DNA from: Streptomyces fulvorobeus
GTDB taxonomy: Bacteria; Actinomycetota; Actinomycetes; Streptomycetales; Streptomycetaceae
Direction of reading: 5' to 3'
DNA: 64,000 nucleotides
Assembly (NCBI RefSeq): GCF_013167895.1
Contig: NZ_BLWC01000001.1
Coordinates: 1 to 64,000, forward strand
Numbering within the stretch: position 1 is the first letter of the stretch; the number at the start of each line of letters is the position of its first letter. A program made the position numbers and the translations under genes. The notes below the pieces were generated by a model. That model worked only from the letters and a program-made list of their open reading frames with translations. It made no database searches and was not told the origin of the DNA. Of the stretch, positions 57,097 to 64,000 are shown one piece after another.

Positions 57097-58454
57097 CTAC
57101 TCATTCTTCCGTCCGTGAAGGAACCCGAAGAAGCCGGCCTGCTTCGCCGCGGCTTCCTGCTCAGCTCGTTCCCCAGCCTCGCGGCGTTCCCCTTCCTTGA
57201 TGCTGAGGCAGACGCGGCAGTTGCCGTGGGGAGCTTCGGCCCCGTCGTCGGGGTAGGTCTTGCGGCCACAGGTCGGGCACGGCCAGGTAGCTGCTTCCAG
57301 GCGGCGCCGCCTTTCCTCGTACGCGAGGCTCTCCCGCTCCCTCTTGGCCTCAGCTGTCCGCCGGCGTTCCTCGTCCCGGGCACGGTAGGCGCGGACGTCG
57401 TCGGGGTTGTCCAGAGCCGTTTGGAGGGCCTCCCAGTCGGAGTGGCCGTAGCGCCACCAGATGGGTCCCAGCGGGCCGTGCTGCTGGAGGCTGGTGAGAG
57501 TGGTGAGGGTGGTGACGATGACCGGCAGGGCGCGGCTGTGGTCGCGGTAGCCGTCCTTGGATGTGCCGCCGTAGGTGTCGTCGCCGTTCCACTCGCCCCG
57601 CCAGCAGTGGCGGGTCAGGTCGCGGACGGCCGTCATGCGGTTCATCATCGCCTTCGCGCCGACGTCGGCGGTGAAGACGATCGCCAGGGGCGGGTACCCC
57701 TCGCGGTCGCATTTCTCGTAGAGGGTGGTCCACAGGGGGACCTCGCTCCGGCCGGGGGCGTGGACGGTGCGCCGGTAGAAGCGGACGTACTTGCCGAGTT
57801 TCGCGGCGAGGCGGGGTCGGTCCTCGGTGCCGTTGTCGACCTCCACGCACAGCATCGGCAGGCCGGCCTCCGGGGCGGTGAGGACGGCGTCGGCGCGCAG
57901 GCTGCCCTTCACGGGGTTGACGAAAGATCCGCCGACGGGCAGGACGACTTCGGTCTCCCACGCGTCGATCGTGCCGATGCCCGGCGGTGGGAGGGCGGTG
58001 CGGCGGCCGGGAGGGGAGCCGGCCGGTTCTTCCGGACGACCGGCTTCGTCGGGACGGGAACGGGCTGGATGAACGCGGTGATCGTGTCGGTGACCTTCCG
58101 GGCGTGCGGGGCTCCCGACGCCACGGATGCCTTCGCGGTGCTGCCCATGTCCCGGACCTCACGCTCCAGGACCACGCCTGCGGCCTCGAGGCCGGCCGGG
58201 GTGAGGTTCCACAGCTTCTCCGTGACCCGGTTGCCGTTCGCGTTGACGCTCTTCGCCGATCCCAGGGAGACGACCAGGCCATGGGCGGCGAGGTCCTTCG
58301 CCCCGTTCAGGATCGTCTGGTTGGCCGCGTGGCCCGGCGCCATCAGCCGCCGCAGCTGCGCCGCGGTCGCGACCTTCACCACTCCCAGCGCGGTCAGGAT
58401 CATCGTCCGGGTCTTCTCCGTCGACCCGAACGGACACACCTTCGTCCCACCCAC
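57097..58454 (-). pseudogene. Replication-relaxation-family protein with a 1-nt frameshift
   Basis: From GTG 58454 (after GGGGAG) the N-terminal winged-helix part (ILTALGVVKVATAAQLRRLM, then GLVVSLGSAKSVN) runs to about 58000. There it shifts into the frame of the C-terminal part (GIGTIDAWETEVVLPVGGSF, then MLCVEVDNGTEDRPRLAAKL). The break is in CCCTCCCACC. A zinc-ribbon-like CPTC...CRVC and a charged coiled-coil region end the protein. Replication-relaxation proteins are typical of actinomycete plasmids and integrative conjugative elements. It may be a functional gene with a sequencing error. Confidence 0.7.
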
Positions 58455-59167
58455 CGTGACTCCCCACCCTTCCCGTACGCCCGACCGCTGTCCGGCCGGA
58501 AGGCCGGCGCGCGCCCCGCCGCCCCGAACCCGATCACCACTCCTACCACTCCCTACTGACTTAAGAGTGTTGATATAAGGGTTGTCGAGGTTTCGGAAAC
58601 GGGGTGGACAGGGGGTCTGATCTGTGAGAACGCGGCGCGCTGGCGGGTGGGGCAGCGTAGGGGGAAACGTAGGGAAGCCGTATGGCGGTGCGTAGGGGCT
58701 GGAACGCGCAAGATTGGCATCGCGGACAGAACCGCTGCTCGCGTGATCGTCGAAGCCAGTGGCCAGCCGCCACCCAGCGCGTCCAGTCACACCGCGGTGG
58801 CCGCCAGGCCGTACGCCGTCAGTCCGCGGCCTCTGCAAATCCTCGACCGCGCCCGTCGTTCGTGGACGGCGCCCGCGACGAGGCGGCGTTGCTGGGCGGC
58901 GGCGTTGTCCGGGCGCTGGGGGCGGCGTTGAGGGTGGCGGCCAGGGAGGTGGTGGCGGGGACGGTGACGCGTTCGCGGGAGTCTGCAGTCGGGCTGAGGC
59001 AGCGGAAAGCAGCGGGCGCGCCGGTCCGGCGATGCCGCCGCGGTCCTGCCCCGTCCACACCTCCGTCGTCCTGCGGGCGGCCGAGGAGCGGGGCAGAAGT
59101 CACTCATCCGGGGGAACAACGGCGGCAGGCGGAATGGCGGAACGGTTCGTCAGGACAGGCCGTTGCT
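58455..59167. other. Long intergenic region, no gene recognised
   Basis: This 713-bp stretch has an AT-richer patch at about 58558-58585 (TTAAGAGTGTTGATATAAGGG), a plausible promoter for the minus-strand replication-relaxation gene. The rest is very GC-rich, with long random-looking frames on both strands. No repeats that would mark an origin were seen. Confidence 0.4.
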
Positions 59168-59447
59168 ATGAAACTCCTGCACCGCACGAGCGCGCTTCTC
59201 GCCGCCGCCATCACGCCCATCCTGGCCGCATCACTGACCGGCCTCGCACCCGCCCACGCCACCACCACAGCGGGCGCCCCCGCCGCGGCCCGGCACCAGA
59301 TCGCGTGCGCGCGGGTTCGTCTGCATCTACCCCGAGATCAACTTCGAGGGCCAGCCCTACGTCAAACGAGCCGTCGACGGCTCCGTACGGCACCTGCCGG
59401 ACTACATCCACGGCCTGCGCAACAACGACACCCCCTGCGGCGCCTGA
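59168..59447 (+). pseudogene. Secreted peptidase-inhibitor-I36-like protein, frameshifted
   Basis: ATG 59168 opens a signal peptide (MKLLHRTSALLAAAITPILA, then a GLAPAHA cleavage region). After about 45 residues the frame breaks at GCGCGCGGG, and the continuation in another frame reads GFVCIYPEINFEGQPYV and ends NNDTPCGA at TGA 59445. The Cys and aromatic pattern resembles the small beta-gamma-crystallin-like I36 inhibitors of Streptomyces. The length (280 bp) shows a one-base shift. It may be a real pseudogene or a sequence error. Confidence 0.6.
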
Positions 59448-59692
59448 CACCCCACCCGCAGCAGGAGCCAGGGCGGAAGCGGAACAAGCTGCCCTGCCAG
59501 GGGTTGCAGATGGTCAACCGGCTGGCCGGTGGAGTCCAGACAGTGCCCGGCCCGGGTGACGGATTCAGCCATCCGGCGATCAGGACACCCATGCAACTCT
59601 ATATAGGGGAACGAATCGGATTGAGGTGAATCCGAGAAATCCCCGCTGGACTGCAGACTTCTCGCAGCGGGATTGCTTACCCGGACCCCGCT

Positions 59693-60787
59693 TCACCGCG
59701 CCTTCGGCAGCGTGGCTAGGGTCCGGTGTTCCTCACCGTGCCCCTTGCCGACGATCCGCCACACCGCTTTGCCCGCCCCGGTCTTCGTCAGCAGGGGCAC
59801 GGTCGTGGTCGCCACGGTGAGCTTGTAGTTCACGCTCGCGACGTTGCGGGCCCGCTCGTGGAAGACGGCCTCCCTGGTGTCCGGGGCCGCGCGGCGCGGG
59901 GCCGGGGCGAAGACGAACAGCACCGGCGGGAAGGACCGTTGCAGGGGCGGCCCGGCGTAGGTCTCCTGCCAGTGGGAGCGCGGGGGCCGGGCGGCGTTCC
60001 CACGCCCGGACGCGGGCGCGTTGCGGTAGGCGTCGTAGCGCTCCAGCTTGGCGATGAGGCGGGCGTAGGACATGGTGCGGTCGATCTCCATGAACGCGCT
60101 CGCCCCGTCGGCCAGGAGCACCACGCCGTCGGGTATCAGGTTCCCGGCCGGGGTGGGGTGGGCGCCTTCCACCGGCCAGTCGGCGAAGTCGGCCGCTCCC
60201 GCCCGGTGGAAGGCGATGACGGTGTCGACCAGGGCGAGGCTGTGCTCACGCAGGCCCGTCTTGCTGGCCGCGATCCGCTTGCCGGTGGTGCGGCCGGTCG
60301 TCGGTGCGAGCTCACCGGAGGCCGCGGCTTCGGCGAGGCCCGCCGGGGTGCAGTACCAGTAGCTCTGCTGCGCGCGGTTCGTCCGGCCGACCAGTGCCGG
60401 GGATTCGGCGAGCAGGTTGCGCAGCGCCCGCCGTACGTGGTCGGTGCCCTGCTGACGCGGCAGCAGCAGCGCCTTGAGCTGGCGGGGCGTGGCCAGACGC
60501 AACTGGGCGAGGGTGAGCAGGACCTCGCCGCGGATGTCCGCGCCCGCCTTCGCCGCCGCGGCCTTGCGGGGCCGGGACGCTTCTCCAAGTACATCAGTAC
60601 TTTCAGAAGAGGAGTTGCAACCGGCCGGGGCAGGCGAATCAGGGGTCTGATCAGCAACAACGCTCAGGCGGCGGCCGATGGCTGCGGGGCTGGGCGCGGG
60701 GCTCACAGCGGGGCCCGCCGTGGGGCTCGCTGTCGCGGCGGTGTCCGTCGGGGCCGGCGGGGTGGGCGGGGTGGGGGCGGTGGTCAT
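59693..60787 (-). CDS. Replication-relaxation-family protein
   Basis: A 364-residue protein with a low-complexity Pro/Ala/Thr N-terminus (about 60 residues), a winged-helix region (LATPRQLKALLLPRQQGTDH) and a nuclease-like core with LIPDGVVLLADG and FMEIDRTMSYARL. The same domain order occurs in the damaged gene at 57.1-58.5 kb. ATG 60787 is set by GAGGACAAG. Such genes accompany replication or mobilisation functions of Streptomyces plasmids and integrative elements, but no rep, tra or integrase gene is in view. Confidence 0.75.
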   Translation of the reverse strand: MTTAPTPPTPPAPTDTAATASPTAGPAVSPAPSPAAIGRRLSVVADQTPDSPAPAGCNSSSESTDVLGEASRPRKAAAAKAGADIRGEVLLTLAQLRLATPRQLKALLLPRQQGTDHVRRALRNLLAESPALVGRTNRAQQSYWYCTPAGLAEAAASGELAPTTGRTTGKRIAASKTGLREHSLALVDTVIAFHRAGAADFADWPVEGAHPTPAGNLIPDGVVLLADGASAFMEIDRTMSYARLIAKLERYDAYRNAPASGRGNAARPPRSHWQETYAGPPLQRSFPPVLFVFAPAPRRAAPDTREAVFHERARNVASVNYKLTVATTTVPLLTKTGAGKAVWRIVGKGHGEEHRTLATLPKAR

Positions 60788-61590
60788 CTTGTCCTCGGTT
60801 CTCCGGCCCTTTGCGGCCGGATCGGTGGCAGGTCCGGCCCGCACACGGATGTGCGCATGAGCCGGAGCTACCGTCCAAAGCGCCCCCTTGTCCGCTGTCT
60901 GACGCTCACTGCCGACTGCCGCCACTTCCTCCCGGTTGCACCCTTTTTGCAACCCTTTTGTTCGTGAGCGACGCCACAGACAGCGGGCTCTGTCCTGATG
61001 TCCGGCCTCCGGGCCGGGCACCGAGGGTGTGACACAGGCCGAGCGCAGCAGGAGGTCGACCAGGTGAGCCAGTTCCTGTCCAACGTCCGCAGCGACGCCG
61101 CCCGGTGGCCGGCGGCCGTGGCCTACTGAGCCGAGCGGAAGCCCGTACGGGCCCGGGGACGGAGACTTCTCCCTGTCGGGTGCCGTCACGGTCCGGCGGA
61201 ATGCCACCCCTTTCCACCCCGGTCAAGGAACGATGCATCGGCCTGGCCACGGCGGTGGGCACCGGATTGGCTTCGTAGGTGACGGTTGACGCCACTTGTA
61301 GGTCAGTTCTGACTCCGCCTGGCGGGCTTCGCTGCGACCGATCGAGAACCCGTATGTGAGCCCCTCTCACGGGGCTGCTGAAGCTGGATGTGGCTAGTGC
61401 ACCGGGGACGACGGCTCATGTGTCACGCGCGGTGTCCGAGTGGGGGCGGCCTGCTTGACGAGGCGCCATGGAGATCGGCCCGCTCCGGACCGTCCGCTCG
61501 CCGGTACCGATCGAGGGCACGCTCGCCAAGCAGGCCCGTACGTTGCGAGTTACCCACCTCGTGAGCCTGTTCAGATACAGATCGGCCTGT
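60788..61590. other. Intergenic region with a short tandem repeat, no gene recognised
   Basis: No convincing gene is seen. A 6-bp-stem hairpin AGCCCC/GGGGCT lies at 61359-61376. A near-perfect 21-bp tandem repeat (CCTGTTCAGATACAGATC and CCTGTTCAGATGCAGATC) sits at about 61566-61606, running into the 3' end of the next gene. Confidence 0.45.
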
Positions 61591-62496
61591 TCAGATGCAG
61601 ATCACGATCTTCCCCCGGGTGCGCCCACGCTCGGCGTGCGCGTGGGCGTCGGCGATCCGCTGCAGGGGATATGCCTGTTCGATACGGGGTGTGTAGCGGC
61701 CTTGCCCGCCCAGTTCCGCCGCAGCGGACAGGAGAGCGGGATCGTTCTCCGCGTTGACCACATGCGCGCCCAGGCGCTGCCCGCCCGCGTGGTCGGCCAC
61801 CGTCGCAACGCGCTTCGGGTCGCCCGCGATCGCGACGAGGTCGTCCAGGGAGCCGGAGGCCGCGGTGTCGAGCACGATGTCGACGCCGTGCGGAGCGAGG
61901 GTGGTGAGGCGTTGTGCAAGGCCGGGGCCGTAGGTGGTGGGAACGGCGCCGAGAGAGGTGAGGAACTCGTGGTTGCGTTCACTGGCTGTCCCGATCACAG
62001 TGGCACCTTGCGCTACCGCGATCTCGGCCGCCGCGCTGCCCACGCCTCCGGCGGCGCCCTCGACGAGAAGGGTGCGCCCTGCGAGGGAGCCGAGCGCGTT
62101 CAGTCCACCCATCGCGGTCACGGACGCGAGACCGGCACCAGCGGCCTGCTCGTCGTTCCACGTGGCGGGGGTGTGCGCCCAGGCCGAGAGGATGAGCAGC
62201 TCCGCGGTCGCGCCGGTGACGCCGCCCAGCCCGAAGACCCGGTCGCCGATGCTCACCCCCTGCGCCCCGTCGCCGATCTCGTCGACCACACCGGCGCCGT
62301 CGCGCCCGGGAATGTCGGGCAGCTCCAGGGGAATCAGCTGGTGCAGGGCACCGGAGCGCAGCTTCCAGTCGATGGGATTTACGCTGGCCGCCGCGACGCG
62401 GACACGGATCTCACCGGGTCCGGGGTGAGGGTCGGGGACCTGCTCGATCACCAGGCTCTCCGCTCCGCCGTATTCGTGGAACCGGGCTGCGCGCAT
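61591..62496 (-). CDS. Zinc-independent NADPH:quinone oxidoreductase (MDR family)
   Basis: A 301-residue medium-chain dehydrogenase/reductase. NPIDWKLRSG and PGRDGAGVV mark the GroES-like domain and GAAGGVGSAAAEIAVAQGA the NADPH-binding loop. The structural and catalytic zinc cysteines are absent, as in QOR/zeta-crystallin enzymes. ATG 62496 is favoured; a longer start at 62538 is possible. It is divergent from a MerR gene and has a matching operator upstream, so it is probably induced by an electrophile or oxidant through that regulator. Confidence 0.85.
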   Translation of the reverse strand: MRAARFHEYGGAESLVIEQVPDPHPGPGEIRVRVAAASVNPIDWKLRSGALHQLIPLELPDIPGRDGAGVVDEIGDGAQGVSIGDRVFGLGGVTGATAELLILSAWAHTPATWNDEQAAGAGLASVTAMGGLNALGSLAGRTLLVEGAAGGVGSAAAEIAVAQGATVIGTASERNHEFLTSLGAVPTTYGPGLAQRLTTLAPHGVDIVLDTAASGSLDDLVAIAGDPKRVATVADHAGGQRLGAHVVNAENDPALLSAAAELGGQGRYTPRIEQAYPLQRIADAHAHAERGRTRGKIVICI

Positions 62497-62558
62497 AACA
62501 GTCTGCCTTACTTTGACGGGCCGGAATGACGTGTTCATCCGGCGCTCGTCACTCTAGA

Positions 62559-62578
62559 ACCTGACGTTGACGTGAGAT
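62559..62578. promoter_or_regulatory. MerR-type operator upstream of the oxidoreductase
   Basis: ACCTGACGTTGACGTGAGAT is an imperfect dyad (ACCTgACGT / ACGTgAGaT) of the length found in MerR promoters. It lies 62 bp before the oxidoreductase start and shares 18 of 20 bases with the site before the MerR gene. Confidence 0.65.
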
Positions 62579-62876
62579 GCAAGCCGCAACTGCCACCCGG
62601 CCGGAGGAGGGCAGGCGCGGATGGGTGAGGTTGGCGAGCAGGCGGGGGCGAGCGTGGGAGCCTGCGCCACTCCGAGGGATCACGCCGCCCGTCACGGTCG
62701 ATACCCATGTGCCCTCGGGCGGGCTCGGCGATCCCGGCACGACGCGAGGGCTGCCGTGCGTACGTGAACCGCGTGAGCGCCCCTCGGTTCCGCCACCGGG
62801 TCATGATCAATATCGGCGCCGACGACGGTTCGATCAGCCCCCTGGGCTGCCCTCGGATCCGGCATTGCTAGCCTCA

Positions 62877-62896
62877 ACCTGACGTAAACGTGAGGT
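62877..62896. promoter_or_regulatory. MerR-type operator upstream of the merR-like gene
   Basis: ACCTGACGTAAACGTGAGGT is a dyad with arms ACCTgACGT and ACGTgAGGT. It lies 27 bp before the MerR start and suggests autoregulation as well as control of the divergent gene. Confidence 0.65.
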
Positions 62897-62923
62897 ACGA
62901 GCGGGAAGGGAGCGACCTGCGTC

Positions 62924-63280
62924 ATGCGCATCGGACAGCTCGCCAGGCGGTCAGGGGTCAGCGTGCGGGCCCTACGCTACTACGAGGAACAGCGGCTCCT
63001 GGAATCGGCGCGGACACCCGGTGGGCAGCGTGACTATCCCGACGAAGCCCTGGAGCGGGTCCAGCTCATCCAGGACCTCTTCGCGGCCGGCCTCTCCAGC
63101 CGTACCGTCGTTGAACTCCTGCCGTGCGTGAGCACCGGCGTCGCGACCCCTGCCATGCTCGACCAGCTCATCACCGAACGCGACCGCATCGCCGCACGCA
63201 TCCAGGACCTGACCCGGGCCAAGACCAAACTCGGCCGCGTGATCGAGAATGTGACCGCGGCGAACGTGGCGCGCGACTGA
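62924..63280 (+). CDS. MerR-family transcriptional regulator
   Basis: A 118-residue MerR protein. The winged HTH starts MRIGQLARRSGVSVRALRYY and is followed by EEQRLLESARTPGGQRDY, then a dimerisation coiled coil (about residues 80-112). There is no C-terminal Cys cluster for metals and no large ligand domain, so a redox or small-electrophile signal is more likely. GGGAAGGGAG lies upstream of ATG 62924. It probably controls the divergent quinone oxidoreductase through the two dyad sites between them. Confidence 0.88.
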   Translation: MRIGQLARRSGVSVRALRYYEEQRLLESARTPGGQRDYPDEALERVQLIQDLFAAGLSSRTVVELLPCVSTGVATPAMLDQLITERDRIAARIQDLTRAKTKLGRVIENVTAANVARD

Positions 63281-64000
63281 TCAACCCGTCGCCAGGGGTG
63301 GGGCCCCGACCTATCCTGCATCTACCGGGCGACATCGCGCGTGAACAGGTCTCCCCACAATGCGGTGCATCGTCCCGGCATCGGATGCGGTGGCGGACAT
63401 CGGGTGGGGTCCACTCCGCACGATGGCATCCACTCTCGGCCCGATGGTGCGGGCGGCGCGCGCACGTCGGCGCGGTGGTGCGGTCCAGGCAGTGCGCGCG
63501 GCGCGAATAGTGCGCGCACGCCATCCGGGGGCGGACATCCCGGGTGCTCCGCGCGAGGTGCGATGCCGATTTGCGAGAAAGACGCGGAAGCGGTCGAAGC
63601 GGCCCGCTGCTGGCATCAGGCACAGGACCGCTCGTCAGTGGCCGCTGCTCGCCGCCCGGATGCGACGCATGGTGATGGACGGCGACTCCCCCGGTAGGCA
63701 CGCGCGCCGCCGAGTGGTGAAACCGTCAAATAAGCCACACCCTCCCGAAATTATTAATATGCGCGTTAGTCGGCCCGTGAGCTCCCCATCCAGAGCTCGG
63801 ATCTCGGCCTCGCTCATCACCTGTCCCCACCGCCCTTGGCGGGGGCATCAGATTCAGGAACCGCAATGAGTCAACGGCCATCACGTTACGTAAACCACTG
63901 GCTGAACTATTAGGGGGGCGATCTCGCCACCCGGCATGAGTCGGCCCTCTGCCGCGGGCCCTGCGATTGCGACCGTGTTGCTCTGACGCCAGTTTGAAAG
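63281..64000. other. 720-bp end region, no gene recognised
   Basis: Frames here lack ribosome sites and recognisable domains, and composition varies, with an AT-richer patch at about 63745-63765 (AAATTATTAATATG). GC-rich GCGCGC runs near 63450-63520 may be non-coding. A gene may start beyond the window. Confidence 0.4.

Noticed and set aside
58682..59629. 315-codon plus-strand frame as a gene
   Set aside because: Only the signal-peptide part from 59168 is protein-like; upstream is random and downstream is out of frame with the I36-like continuation.
63360..63869. 169-codon plus-strand frame near the window end
   Set aside because: It has no ribosome site, an Arg-rich random composition and no recognisable domain.

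Overview
The window is high-GC DNA with strongly GC-biased third codon positions, GTG/TTG starts, AGGAGG-type ribosome sites, ATGA/GTGA gene overlaps and actinomycete gene families (MbtH, MAB_1171c-type membrane protein, replication-relaxation proteins). It looks like a Streptomyces or close relative. Everything is read from sequence alone, and family names come from motif recognition without database searches.

Layout. (1) 1-3.5 kb: end of a Tn5053/Tn7-like transposition module (DDE transposase cut by the window edge, plus two tandem AAA+ TniB-like ATPases). (2) 3.5-41.2 kb: a nonribosomal peptide (NRPS) cluster. A minus-strand ArsR-like regulator and MFS exporter face a plus-strand operon of eleven coupled genes (6.1-20.3 kb): free carrier protein, type II thioesterase, HisC-like aminotransferase, keto-acid-type C-methyltransferase, two glutamate-mutase-like subunits, AsnRS-like ligase, glutamate-synthase-like FMN protein, amidase, branched-chain aminotransferase and NRPS 1. 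A terminator hairpin and IS remnants separate it from a converging minus-strand operon (37.2-22.0 kb): SDR, Fe(II)/2-oxoglutarate oxygenase, 10.6 kb NRPS 2, Vat-type acetyltransferase, P450, MbtH protein and SnoaL-like protein. An XRE-STAND regulator and a stand-alone adenylation (A) domain with a threonine-type code lie upstream. (3) 41.6-55.2 kb: an IS-rich accessory zone holding an XRE / ImmA-IrrE / MAB_1171c / SDR cassette behind a 58-bp perfect palindrome, a decayed PHP gene, a DMT transporter, a secreted protein and a damaged SfmD-like plus O-methyltransferase group. (4) 55.3-64 kb: DUF402 and small hypothetical genes, two replication-relaxation proteins typical of actinomycete plasmids or integrative elements, a protease-inhibitor-like remnant, and a divergent MerR / quinone-oxidoreductase pair.

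How the NRPS genes fit together. NRPS 1 is A-PCP-C-A and ends without a carrier (PCP). NRPS 2 starts with a carrier and reads PCP-C-A-PCP-C-A-PCP-C-A-PCP-TE. Together they make a five-module line whose second module is split between the proteins. The A domain at the split lacks core residues, so the stand-alone threonine-type A domain is a natural candidate to load that module. The eleven-gene operon appears to supply unusual, probably beta-methylated, amino acids.

Caution: several otherwise intact genes (amidase, NRPS 2 twice, a replication-relaxation gene) are broken by one-base shifts, mostly in C/G runs. These may be sequencing errors. I saw no rRNA, tRNA or CRISPR array.
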